Shown here piece by piece: positions 17,072 to 25,677 of a stretch of 64,000 nucleotides of DNA. A program made the translations under genes and the position numbers. The notes under the pieces are model-generated. The model made no database searches, was not told where the DNA came from, and was given only the letters and a program-made list of their open reading frames with translations. This DNA comes from CAZPQN01 sp964588795 (GTDB lineage: Bacteria; Fidelibacterota; UBA2242), in the NCBI GenBank assembly GCA_964588795.1, contig CAZPQN010000011.1, positions 1 to 64,000 of the forward strand. Reading direction: 5' to 3'. Each line of letters opens with the position of its first letter. The stretch's first letter is position 1.

Positions 17072-17656
17072 TCAGTTGGCATTGGAGTCACGTTGCAGCG
17101 CACTGATCTGGTCCCGCAGGCGGGCGGCCAATTCGTAATTTTCTTCTTCGATGGCGTTCTGAAGCTGGGTCTGCAATTCGAATAAACGATCCAAGTTCTG
17201 CAATTCCGGGACGCTGTCATCTTTTTCGATTGTTTCGCGGCGCTTTTCAGTGAAGATTTGACCGGCTTCACGCATGACCTTTTCGGCGACTTTAATCGGC
17301 GCTTTCATGCGCAGAGCCAGGGCGATGGCATCGCTCGGTCGCCCGTCAATGACTATCCGATGCCCTTCCTGAAGCGCGAGATAGATTTTGGCGTAAAAAG
17401 TGGTATCGATCAGGTCGCTCACAATCACCTCTTCGATCTGGGCCGAAAAAGCCCGGAGGAATTCGATAAACAGATCGTGGGTCAAAGGTCGGGGAGTGGC
17501 GATGTTCTCGACCGCCAGGGCGATGGACTGGGCTTCGAAGGCGCCGACAATGATAGGAAGCTGCCGTTCGCCGCCGACCTCTTTGAGGAGCAGGGCGTAG
17601 CCTTTGTTAGGTTGATAAAACACGATCTTATGCAGAGTGACCAAAACCGTCTTCAT
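17072..17656 (-). CDS. Bifunctional nuclease (DUF151) domain protein with UVR motif
   Basis: 194 aa. Residues 1-130 are a BFN/DUF151 domain (LPIIVGAFEAQSIALA, RPLTHDLF, DGRPSDAIALALR), a family with reported DNase/RNase activity in plants and Mycobacterium. The C-terminal 40 residues form a UVR helical hairpin (LQTQLQNAIEEENYELAARL) like those in UvrB, UvrC and McsA. The combination is common in bacteria. It follows ptsI by about 60 bases on the same strand. Confidence 0.9.
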   Translation of the reverse strand: MKTVLVTLHKIVFYQPNKGYALLLKEVGGERQLPIIVGAFEAQSIALAVENIATPRPLTHDLFIEFLRAFSAQIEEVIVSDLIDTTFYAKIYLALQEGHRIVIDGRPSDAIALALRMKAPIKVAEKVMREAGQIFTEKRRETIEKDDSVPELQNLDRLFELQTQLQNAIEEENYELAARLRDQISALQRDSNAN

Positions 17657-17717
17657 CACCTGAATATATTATGACTTAGGGGTAGAAGCAAGTATAAATA
17701 TTGATATTCTGCCCCAC

Positions 17718-19445
17718 TCAATCAGGATGAGATGCCCGGTTCCGGAAGTCTTTCAGCAGATTATAGATTGAAATTGCATCGGCAGCTTCAATCAGCGCCG
17801 TGCGCAGTTGGCCCAAAGCGTGGAGATCGAGACTACTTGCCAATTCCCGGATGGTCGGTAATGCGTTGGCGTTAATACTGAGAGAATGATATCCTAAGGC
17901 GAGTAATCCCAGCGCCCCGAACGGATCAGCCGCCATTTCGCCGCAGACAGTCACGGGGATGTTATGTCGCTGTCCGGCGGTGATGATTTTATCCAAAGCG
18001 CGGAAGATCAGCGGGTGATAGTAATTTTTTACCAGAGTGGCATCCCGGCGGGAACCCAGTAGAAAAAGCGCCAGATCGTTGGTTCCGACACTGAAAAAAT
18101 CTACCAGTTTGGCGGCCGCGTCCAGTTGTTCGAGAATGGTATCGGTCTCCACCATGATGCCAAAGGGAATTTTGGCGGAGGCCGGGGCCACCGTTTTACC
18201 CAGGTTGGCTCTGGCGGCCTCTGTGATTGCAAGGGTCGCCCGAATCTGGTCAATGCCGGTTACCAGCGGGATCATGATCTGCATGGCGCCGTGCCGGCTG
18301 GCGCGAAACAGGGCGCGCAACTGCGTGATCAGGATTTCCGGATTATCCAGGCAGAAGCCAATCCCACCCCAGTTATCAAGAGCCGACTCTTTCTGTAACG
18401 CTTCGATATTCAATAAGGCAAACAATTTCTCACGCCCGAAGTCAAAAGTCCGGAAAGTCACAATTTTACCCCGGGCCGCGTTCAGGATTTTAGAATAGGC
18501 ACGATACTGGATCTGTTCATCCGGGATCGCATTCCGCTCCAGGCACAGGAACTCGGTCCGAAAGAGTCCAATACCAGGGAACAATGTAGGGGCCACAGCT
18601 TCAATTTCGGTGACAAAGCTGGCGTTCATCAGGACCTCGACTTTTTCCGTTACCATCGGTAGAGGCGGTGCTTCTTGGAAGCTAATTTGTTCCTTGGTTT
18701 GGCGGAAAGCCTGCAGACGGGAGGAAAATGTCAATTCGGTTTCCCGGGAAGGATTTAGATGTACAGCTTCTTCGTCGGCGTCGAGGATGATTCGCGGGCA
18801 ATTACGCAATTCTTCCATTTCCAGCAGGCCGGAAACGTAGGGCAGATTAAAAGCCCGGGCCAGGATGCCGGCGTGCGAATCTACTCCGCCTACTTGCGTA
18901 ACGATTCCCAGAGCGCGCTGATTATGGAGATTGATCAGGTCGGTCGGCGACAGGCGCTCACTGACAAAAATAGCCGGCTCCCGTAAACGCGGTATGGTGT
19001 AATCCCGTTTGACCGACAGATGGTGGATGACGCGCTTCATGACATCATGCAGGTCTACCAATCGTTCCTGATGGTAGGCGTTGACAGTTTCGGCAAGTGT
19101 TTTGGCATAACGGGTCATGACTTCCACATAGGCCCGCAGGATATTGTAGCGGCGCTGGCAGACCAGCGTCTCTACTGCGCGGTGCAAATCGGTATCCCGG
19201 AGCGCCATCAACTGGGCATCAATCAGCAGGGCGTGTTCCTTGCTGAGCCCGCTCAGTACCAGACCGCGTACCTGATTAAGTTCCTGATCGGCTTTGGCGA
19301 TGGCTTCCTGAAAGCGCCGCAGTTCTCGTTCGGTTTCACCGGATGCGACGAGATAGCGGGGAATCGGCCATTTGTTACGTTCGAAGAAAAATACCGGTCC
19401 GCTGACGATTCCCGGCGCAATACGGGTGGCTTTCAGGATTTTCAT
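17718..19445 (-). CDS. ptsI: PTS enzyme I (PEP-protein phosphotransferase)
   Basis: 575 aa, full length. It takes phosphate from PEP and passes it to HPr. The phosphohistidine is His191 in GGVDSHAGILARAFNLP, where the usual Thr before SH is Asp. The C-terminal PEP-binding barrel contains FPGIGLFRTEFL, MVETDT and the catalytic Cys in VTVCGEMAAD. The gene overlaps ptsH by 4 bases. No enzyme II gene lies in this window, so it may serve a sugar transporter elsewhere or a regulatory PTS. Confidence 0.97.
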   Translation of the reverse strand: MKILKATRIAPGIVSGPVFFFERNKWPIPRYLVASGETERELRRFQEAIAKADQELNQVRGLVLSGLSKEHALLIDAQLMALRDTDLHRAVETLVCQRRYNILRAYVEVMTRYAKTLAETVNAYHQERLVDLHDVMKRVIHHLSVKRDYTIPRLREPAIFVSERLSPTDLINLHNQRALGIVTQVGGVDSHAGILARAFNLPYVSGLLEMEELRNCPRIILDADEEAVHLNPSRETELTFSSRLQAFRQTKEQISFQEAPPLPMVTEKVEVLMNASFVTEIEAVAPTLFPGIGLFRTEFLCLERNAIPDEQIQYRAYSKILNAARGKIVTFRTFDFGREKLFALLNIEALQKESALDNWGGIGFCLDNPEILITQLRALFRASRHGAMQIMIPLVTGIDQIRATLAITEAARANLGKTVAPASAKIPFGIMVETDTILEQLDAAAKLVDFFSVGTNDLALFLLGSRRDATLVKNYYHPLIFRALDKIITAGQRHNIPVTVCGEMAADPFGALGLLALGYHSLSINANALPTIRELASSLDLHALGQLRTALIEAADAISIYNLLKDFRNRASHPD

Positions 19446-19711
19446 TCTTCCGTGTAGAATTTATGTTTGATCAAATCGAGTAGTTCCTGCGTAGCCGCGG
19501 CTTCGTCGTCGCCGTTGACCTCCAGAATCACCTCTGAGCCGGGTTCTACAGCTAATACCAGGACCCCTAAAATACTCTTGGCGTTGATGCGGATGCCATT
19601 GTAGGTCAGGAAAACTTCCGAGTGAAACTGAGCGGCCTTGGTCACCAGAACTGTGGCGGGTCGGGTATGTAAACCATGCCGGTTGGTTATCTTGACCTTC
19701 TGCTTGATCAT
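19442..19711 (-). CDS. ptsH: HPr phosphocarrier protein
   Basis: 89 aa. The active-site His15 is in NRHGLHTRPA and the regulatory Ser46 in AKSILGV, both at canonical positions. HPr carries phosphate from enzyme I to sugar-specific enzymes II. The retained Ser46 with a hydrophobic follower suggests possible control by an HPr kinase, though none is in view. The gene starts 2 bases after the polyprenyl synthase stop and overlaps ptsI by 4 bases, so all three are co-transcribed. Confidence 0.97.
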   Translation of the reverse strand: MIKQKVKITNRHGLHTRPATVLVTKAAQFHSEVFLTYNGIRINAKSILGVLVLAVEPGSEVILEVNGDDEAAATQELLDLIKHKFYTEE

Positions 19712-19713
19712 AA

Positions 19714-20682
19714 TCAGTACCGCCGCTCTCGGATTAGACCGACGAGTGCCACTAACGGCTTCTGGGCGCCAGCCGGCAAAACTGTCAATCGCGCCCGGGC
19801 CGATTCGAATAACCGCTCGGCTTCGCCATGGGCAACTTGCAGTACACCGCGCTCTTCAAAAAGCTGTCGGACAGCTTGGCGATTCTGGCAGTTTTCCTTC
19901 AAATGAACGAGGAACTGTTCCACCTGATCAGTGGTCATGCCCTCAGTCATCAGCACCACGGGCAGGGTTTTTTTACCGGCGGCGAGATCACTGGTAAGGC
20001 TCTTGCCCATGGTTTTGGCGTCCGACGTCAGCTCGAGCACATCATCCTGAATCTGAAAAGCTTGCCCAATTTCCCGTCCGAAATGGTAAAATGCCTGGAC
20101 GACCGCTTCCTCCGCCTGGCAATATAGGGCCGCCAGCTGTCCGCAGAGCGCCAACAGGCGTCCGGTTTTCTTGCCAACCATCTCTAAATAGGCGGCGGGC
20201 GTCACCCGCGGACGGCGTTCGAACTCCACATCCAGGGCCTGACCCTCGCAGATTTCCAGCATGGCCTGACTGAATTCGGCACCCATCCGGCGGATATTGT
20301 TACTCTCGGTCTGTATCAGGGTCTGAAACGCCAGCGCCATCAGGCCATCTCCGGCCAAGAGAGCGGTGTTGTTGTCCCATTTGATCTGCAGGGTCGGACG
20401 CCCGCGCCGCTGGGTCGCGTTATCCATGATGTCGTCATGCACCAGACTAAAAGTGTGCAGAATCTCGACGGCTAAAGCGGCCGGCATTAAGTCCGCGGCT
20501 TCGGCCCCGAATGCTGTGCCAGCCAGCAGGGTCAAAATCGGACGCAAACGCTTGCCCGGGGCATTCAAACTGTAGCGCATCGGTTCATACAAGCCAGCAG
20601 GCACTCCCGGAAAAGCCAGCTCGCTCAGCGCGAGGTCGATGCGATTCTTAAGAGACAACATCGTATCGGATAATACCATCAT
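19714..20682 (-). CDS. Polyprenyl (farnesyl/geranylgeranyl-type) diphosphate synthase
   Basis: 322 aa. It elongates allylic diphosphates with isopentenyl diphosphate. The first Asp-rich motif is DDIMD (83-87, in VHDDIMDNATQRRGRP) and the second is QIQDDVLELTSD, where the last Asp of the usual DDxxD is Glu. The substrate motif GKRLRP is at about 43-48. Product chain length cannot be assigned with confidence. The start codon overlaps the stop of the phosphohexomutase by one base (TAATG), showing coupling, and ptsH follows 2 bases later. Confidence 0.93.
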   Translation of the reverse strand: MMVLSDTMLSLKNRIDLALSELAFPGVPAGLYEPMRYSLNAPGKRLRPILTLLAGTAFGAEAADLMPAALAVEILHTFSLVHDDIMDNATQRRGRPTLQIKWDNNTALLAGDGLMALAFQTLIQTESNNIRRMGAEFSQAMLEICEGQALDVEFERRPRVTPAAYLEMVGKKTGRLLALCGQLAALYCQAEEAVVQAFYHFGREIGQAFQIQDDVLELTSDAKTMGKSLTSDLAAGKKTLPVVLMTEGMTTDQVEQFLVHLKENCQNRQAVRQLFEERGVLQVAHGEAERLFESARARLTVLPAGAQKPLVALVGLIRERRY

Positions 20683-22046
20683 TAATGACCAGCCGTAAGG
20701 GAAATTTCGCCAAACTCCCTTAATTTGTTTAGAACTAAATCACGAATTTGCGCTAAGCGTGCCGCTGTCCGGGCTTCGAAGCGCGTCACAATGACCGGCT
20801 GAGTGTTCGAAGACCGCACCAGCCCCCAACCATCGCCGAATTTGATGCGCACGCCATCTACGGTAATACAGTCGTAGTTAGCCTTGAAATAGGCCAGGGC
20901 TTGTTTGGTGATTGCGAATTTGGCGGCGTCATCCTTACAATCCAGACGCATTTCCGGCGTCGAGAAATAATGCGGCAGACGCTGCATCCGCGCCGTTAAC
21001 GCTTCCCCACTGCGGGCTAACATTTGTACGAAGCGCGCCGCGACATAAATGGCATCATCGTAGCCGAAGTAATCATCGCCGAAGAACAGGTGTCCGCTCA
21101 TTTCTCCGGCAAAAGGCACCCGCTCCTCCTTCATTTTCTGCTTGATCACGGAATGTCCGGTTTTCCACATCAGAGGCACGCCACCTTTGGCGAGGATGGA
21201 CTCTTCGAGCGCCTGACTGCATTTGACATCGAAGATGACCGGCACGCCGGGGCGGGCGACTTCGTCCAAAAACAGGATCATGATATAATCCGCCCAGATG
21301 ATTTCACCCCGGTCGTCGACAACCCCGATCCGGTCGGCGTCACCGTCGAAGGCAAGGCCGCATTCATAGCCGCCTTTTTGAACCTCTTTGATCAAAGTGG
21401 CCAGATTCTTTGGGACAGTCGGGTCGGGATGATGGTTGGGGAAGTTGCCGTCCACGGTGCAAAACAGTTCGGTCACCTGACAGCCAATCCGGCGGAAAAT
21501 TTCCGGAGCGGTCAGGGCTCCGGCGCCATTGCCGCAATCCATGGCAATGCGTACCGGTCGGGCCAGCTTAATTTTTCCGACGACCATGTCCTTGTACTGT
21601 TCGAGCAAACTTTGGTAGGAGATTTTGCCTGTACCCTGTGCAAAGTCGCCTCGGTCAATGATGGCTTTAATGGCTTGGATCTGCTGACCGTAAACTGCCT
21701 GGCGGTCATAGCTGATTTTAAAACCATTCATATTGGGTGGATTGTGACTGCCGGTAATCTGGATCGCGCCGTCCACCGGCAGGACGTACATGCTATAGTA
21801 ATTGACCGGTGTAGGCACAATGCCAATGTCTACGATGTCAACGCCGGTAGCCAGGAGTCCGCGACTCAGCACTTCTTTCAAATGCGGGGTGGACAGACGC
21901 ACGTCCCCACTGAGCGTTACGCTGTGGCCGCCAAGGGAGCGGACATAGGTGCCGATGCCTTTGCCGAGGCATTCCACAACTTCGTCATTGAAATCTTCGG
22001 CTACCACACCCCGAATATCATATTCCCGAAAGATGTAGGGATTCAT
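20682..22046 (-). CDS. Phosphomannomutase/phosphoglucomutase
   Basis: 454 aa, alpha-D-phosphohexomutase family. The phosphoserine is Ser100 in ITGSHNPPNMNGFK, the Mg loop is FDGDADRIG, the sugar-binding GEMSGH segment is present, and the C-terminal phosphate-binding loop is RSSNTQPVIVTRFE. This is the PMM/PGM (ManB/AlgC) branch rather than GlmM. It interconverts mannose or glucose 1- and 6-phosphates for surface sugars or storage. It follows anmK by 15 bases in the murQ operon. Confidence 0.95.
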   Translation of the reverse strand: MNPYIFREYDIRGVVAEDFNDEVVECLGKGIGTYVRSLGGHSVTLSGDVRLSTPHLKEVLSRGLLATGVDIVDIGIVPTPVNYYSMYVLPVDGAIQITGSHNPPNMNGFKISYDRQAVYGQQIQAIKAIIDRGDFAQGTGKISYQSLLEQYKDMVVGKIKLARPVRIAMDCGNGAGALTAPEIFRRIGCQVTELFCTVDGNFPNHHPDPTVPKNLATLIKEVQKGGYECGLAFDGDADRIGVVDDRGEIIWADYIMILFLDEVARPGVPVIFDVKCSQALEESILAKGGVPLMWKTGHSVIKQKMKEERVPFAGEMSGHLFFGDDYFGYDDAIYVAARFVQMLARSGEALTARMQRLPHYFSTPEMRLDCKDDAAKFAITKQALAYFKANYDCITVDGVRIKFGDGWGLVRSSNTQPVIVTRFEARTAARLAQIRDLVLNKLREFGEISLTAGH

Positions 22047-22061
22047 AAATCGTTCTCCTGT

Positions 22062-23222
22062 TTATGGAAAGTTGATTTGTCCTAAAATCGCCGGATGCTT
22101 TGCGCCTGTGCCACCCGGAACATTGCCCGCTTCGCCCCAAACCGTCAAGGCGGCTAACAGGGCGAATGCCAGTGCCTCTTTGCCGTCGGCAGGGATGCCG
22201 AAATCCTCAGGGCGCTGAAACACTACTCCCCCAAAAAGAGATTGCAAATGCTCCATCAGGACCGGGTTATGCACCCCACCGCCGCTGATGACGATTTTGT
22301 CTAACGGGAAATGCTGGCTGAAAAAGCGCTGATAATTGCTATGAATGGCTGCCGCGGTAAATCGCGTCAGGGTTGCCATGAGGTCCGGCCATTGGTGCGG
22401 GTTGATTTGGAATAGGCGGATTGTCTCAGCCACCAAATCCGCCCCAAAAACCTCCGTTCCGGTAGACTTGGGCGGCGGAGCCGCTATAAAGGGATGTCCC
22501 AGCAGAAATTGTAACACATCTGGCAGGATAGTACCCCGACGGGCAATTTCTCCATCCAAATCGCAGTTCTGTCGTCCCTCTGTTATTTGGCGGGCAAAAG
22601 CATCGGTCAGGGCATTGCCCGGACCGGTGTCCAGTGCCTGAATGTCGGCAACAGACGCTGCGCCGGCCGGGACCAGAGTAAAGTTGGCGATACCGCCGAT
22701 ATTGAGAACCATGATGTTGGCGTTGCTTTCGCGAAAAAGGTAATAATCCAGGATGGGAACCAGTGGAGCACCTCGCCCGCCCGCGGCAATATCCCGGACG
22801 CGGAAATTGGCGATCACCGGAACACCAAAAGCTTCGGCCAAAAGTGCCGATTCGCCGATTTGCAGGGTGCTGTCGCCGTCAATATGCCAGACCGTCTGAC
22901 CGTGACTGCCAATCAGATCGATATCGCGGCTGTCCAAGTGTTCGTCGGCGAGAAAGCGTCGGATCGAGTCAACATACAGCCGACCCAGGCTGAAATTGGC
23001 CCGGCAAACCTGTGCGGTTGAGCCGCTGATTGTCTGGCGCACCAGCGCGACCGTCTCCGGAGCGTAAGGATACGAACGGAATCGCAAAGGCATGATGCGG
23101 ACCTCCTGACCAACATGCTGAAAATTGGCCAGACAGAGATCCAGCCCATCGAGAGAAGTGCCGGACATCAGACCCAGTGCTTTCAGATTCGGACGGTTAT
23201 GGAGCGCGATGAGGTTCTTCAT
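22062..23222 (-). CDS. anmK: Anhydro-N-acetylmuramic acid kinase
   Basis: 386 aa from the ATG at 23222. It opens and phosphorylates 1,6-anhydroMurNAc to MurNAc 6-phosphate during cell-wall recycling. Marks are LGLMSGTSLDGLDLC, IGSHGQTVWH, NIGGIANFTLV, DTGPGNALTDAF and ISGGGVHNPVLM. The neighbour murQ acts on its product, which supports the call. An in-frame TTG at 23255 would add 11 residues with no conserved content; neither start has a strong ribosome site. Confidence 0.96.
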   Translation of the reverse strand: MKNLIALHNRPNLKALGLMSGTSLDGLDLCLANFQHVGQEVRIMPLRFRSYPYAPETVALVRQTISGSTAQVCRANFSLGRLYVDSIRRFLADEHLDSRDIDLIGSHGQTVWHIDGDSTLQIGESALLAEAFGVPVIANFRVRDIAAGGRGAPLVPILDYYLFRESNANIMVLNIGGIANFTLVPAGAASVADIQALDTGPGNALTDAFARQITEGRQNCDLDGEIARRGTILPDVLQFLLGHPFIAAPPPKSTGTEVFGADLVAETIRLFQINPHQWPDLMATLTRFTAAAIHSNYQRFFSQHFPLDKIVISGGGVHNPVLMEHLQSLFGGVVFQRPEDFGIPADGKEALAFALLAALTVWGEAGNVPGGTGAKHPAILGQINFP

Positions 23223-23273
23223 GGTGCGGAAGTGGTTGGGTGCCGCTCCTGCCAAAAGAGAGATAAATCATGA

Positions 23274-24188
23274 TCAGGATTCATTTTCTCCGAAAGCGAA
23301 GCGGATGAAACCGTTGTGCTCCTTGATCAACTCCCGGGCTTGGGGCAGGGTGACATGCTGTTTCACCATGACAATGGCCTCCTTGACATGTTTGTCGGAG
23401 GCCAGTAAGGCCTGGTATGCTTCCTCATAATTCAGTCCGGTCAGCTCGGAGATTATGCGGGTGCCGCGGTCAACCAGTTTGGCATTGATCGCCTGATGAT
23501 CAACCATGTAGTTGCGGTAAACTTTGCCCAGACGGATCATTGCCGTCGTGGTAATCATGTTTAGCACCATTTTGGTCGCCGTCCCGGCTTTCATGCGCGT
23601 GGAACCTGTGATCAGTTCCGGGCCGACCAATACTTCGATAAATACATCGGCCTCCAGGTCGAGATCTTTCTTCGGCGTGCAGGTAAAAAATATCGTCCGG
23701 GCACCGATGGAACGGGCATAGCGGATGGCGCCATGCACATAGGGTGTGGTTCCGCCGGTGGCAATGCCCATCAGTACATCCCGGGCGGTCAATCCGGCGG
23801 CGCGACAGTCTTCCGCCCCGAATTCCGGATTATCCTCGGCCCCTTCTACCGCCTGCCGCAGAGCGACCCACCCCCCGGCAATAATACCTTGCACCAGATC
23901 GGGATTGACGGAAAAAGTCGGCGGACATTCACTGGCATCCAGCACGCCCAAACGCCCACTGGTTCCAGCACCGATGTAGCGCAAACGCCCGCCGTTTTTA
24001 AAAGCTTCGATGATCAATTCCGTGGCGGCGCTGATGTGGGGAATGGCTTCCCGCACGGCTAAGGGGACGGTGGCATCCTCCTCATTAATCAGGCGGACGA
24101 TCTGTGCGGTAGTGAGCGTATCGATCAGCTGACTTTTGGGATTAATTTTCTCAGTCAGGATATGGGCTCGATTCTGGATTTTGGTCAT
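23274..24188 (-). CDS. murQ: N-acetylmuramic acid 6-phosphate etherase
   Basis: 304 aa. It removes the lactyl ether from MurNAc 6-phosphate to give GlcNAc 6-phosphate. The SIS sugar-isomerase fold is marked by GGRLRYIGAGTSGRLGVLDASE, the catalytic-region EGAEDNPEFG, ATGGTTPYVHGA and the GSTRMKAGTATKMVLN phosphate loop. GGAG lies before the ATG at 24188. It is the first gene of the recycling operon with anmK downstream; a NamZ-type glycosidase at 55.7 kb adds another MurNAc-releasing step in the same window. Confidence 0.97.
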   Translation of the reverse strand: MTKIQNRAHILTEKINPKSQLIDTLTTAQIVRLINEEDATVPLAVREAIPHISAATELIIEAFKNGGRLRYIGAGTSGRLGVLDASECPPTFSVNPDLVQGIIAGGWVALRQAVEGAEDNPEFGAEDCRAAGLTARDVLMGIATGGTTPYVHGAIRYARSIGARTIFFTCTPKKDLDLEADVFIEVLVGPELITGSTRMKAGTATKMVLNMITTTAMIRLGKVYRNYMVDHQAINAKLVDRGTRIISELTGLNYEEAYQALLASDKHVKEAIVMVKQHVTLPQARELIKEHNGFIRFAFGENES

Positions 24189-24379
24189 CAATTGTACTCC
24201 ATAAGGTAATTTAATCAGACGGTAAAAGCACTAAACTCAAGTCATAAGATAGAGAAAAGCGCGCTGAATTAAAAGTATCGTTTTGCCGCCGATGCGCTGC
24301 ACCCGCTCTACTCTCCGGCGGATTGCTGGTTAGGCAGGTACAGGCAATGCCACCCGCATCTGCCGCTAATCAGGAGAAC

Positions 24380-24997
24380 CTAACCGCCGAAAACCAGGCG
24401 GCAGATCAGCACCGCCATAATCAAACCAACCGAATCACCGATCAGCCCGGCGGCAATAGAATGCCGGACGCGACGCACACCGATGGATCCGAAATAGACC
24501 GCCACGACGTAAAAAGTGGTCTCGCTACTGCCCCACATCGTCGAGGCCAGTCGCCCGATGAAACTGTCCGGACCATGCTGTTTCATCAATTCACTTACGA
24601 TCCCGAGTGCGCCAGAACCGGAAAGCGGACGCATCAGCGCCACCGGCAGGGTTTCGGCGGGCATACCGATCAGGCCGGTCAGTGGTGCAAGCAGGGTAAC
24701 AAACACGTCCATGGCTCCCGAAGCCCGGAACATACCGATGGCGACTAAAATAGCCACTAAATATGGGATAATCTTGATGGCCGTGGTAAAGCCATCCTTG
24801 GCGCCCTCGATGAACGATTCATAAACCTTGACTTTTTTTGTCCAGCCCAAAATAAGAATGATAAAAATCAAAATCGGCACCGCCCAAGCCGAGAAAGCTT
24901 TCATTATAGTCACGAATAATCCCGGCGTACTCGCCGCTTGGGTCGTAGCCGTTTGCAGCGTATCAGTCAGGGTTTGTGCGAAAAGCGGATTAGTCAT
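24380..24997 (-). CDS. SpmB-like nucleoside-recognition/Gate membrane protein
   Basis: 205 aa, four to five membrane segments. It matches the SpmB half of the Bacillus spore-maturation pair, which carries the Gate domain (VALMRPLSGSGALGI, STMWGSSETTFYVVAVYFGS). In non-sporulating bacteria such pairs are uncharacterised membrane proteins. The start at 24997 has AAGGGGG upstream and overlaps the spmA-like stop by 8 bases, so they are translated together. Sporulation is not implied. Confidence 0.87.
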   Translation of the reverse strand: MTNPLFAQTLTDTLQTATTQAASTPGLFVTIMKAFSAWAVPILIFIILILGWTKKVKVYESFIEGAKDGFTTAIKIIPYLVAILVAIGMFRASGAMDVFVTLLAPLTGLIGMPAETLPVALMRPLSGSGALGIVSELMKQHGPDSFIGRLASTMWGSSETTFYVVAVYFGSIGVRRVRHSIAAGLIGDSVGLIMAVLICRLVFGG

Positions 24998-25631
24998 GGG
25001 CAACCCCCTTCTCATTAGAAGGCGCGTCAACCTGGCGCTGAGGGTCGGATTTGCGAATACCCGGCAACCTTTGCAAAAGTTTCGCCGCCGTTACCCCGGC
25101 GATGGTAGCGCAGGTGGAGGCTACAATCGTTGTACTGATGATCTCAAAAGGATTGGCGGATTTCATTTGCACCCGGACCGCGATAACGGTCATGGGAATC
25201 AAACAAATGCTGGCAGTATTAAGCGCTAAAAAAGTCGCCATATCGTTGGTCGCCGTGTCCCGTGACCGGTTCAGTTTCTGCAGTTCCTCCATCGCTTTCA
25301 GCCCTAACGGCGTGGCGGCGTTGCCCAATCCCAGCCAGTTGGCAATGATGTTCATCAGCATCGAGCCGATGGCGGGATGGTCGGAGGGAATCGAGGGAAA
25401 CAGGAATTTTGCCAGGGGGCGAATGATCCTTGAAAGGATTTTGATGATCCCGCCCTGCTCGGCGATTTTCATGATGCCCAACCACAGCGTCATGATCCCA
25501 ATCAGCCCCAGCGCGATCTCGACCGCCGTTGCCGCATTATTAACCGCGGCCTGGGTAACTGCGTCGATCCGCCCATTGATCGCGCCCACGACGAGGGCGA
25601 CAATCATTAACCCCAACCAGATGTAATTCAT
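24990..25631 (-). CDS. SpmA-like nucleoside-recognition/Gate membrane protein
   Basis: 213 aa, about five membrane segments, with the family features MTLWLGIMKIAEQGG, IIANWLGLGNAATPLGLKAM and ATFLALNTASICLIP. It is the SpmA half of the SpmA/SpmB pair and overlaps the spmB-like gene by 8 bases. Both genes are minus strand, about 190 bases upstream of murQ; that gap contains no gene I can see. Confidence 0.88.
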   Translation of the reverse strand: MNYIWLGLMIVALVVGAINGRIDAVTQAAVNNAATAVEIALGLIGIMTLWLGIMKIAEQGGIIKILSRIIRPLAKFLFPSIPSDHPAIGSMLMNIIANWLGLGNAATPLGLKAMEELQKLNRSRDTATNDMATFLALNTASICLIPMTVIAVRVQMKSANPFEIISTTIVASTCATIAGVTAAKLLQRLPGIRKSDPQRQVDAPSNEKGVAHD

Positions 25632-25677
25632 ATATGCCTCACATTAAAATTTCAGTATATGCGAGTCCGGCACCCAA

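Noticed and set aside
21024..22085. Long open frame on the plus strand inside the phosphohexomutase gene
   Set aside because: It mirrors codon bias of the real gene on the other strand and has no family features.
24380..25631. SpmA/SpmB-like genes as evidence for sporulation
   Set aside because: These pairs are common in non-sporulating Gram-negative bacteria and no other sporulation gene is in the window.
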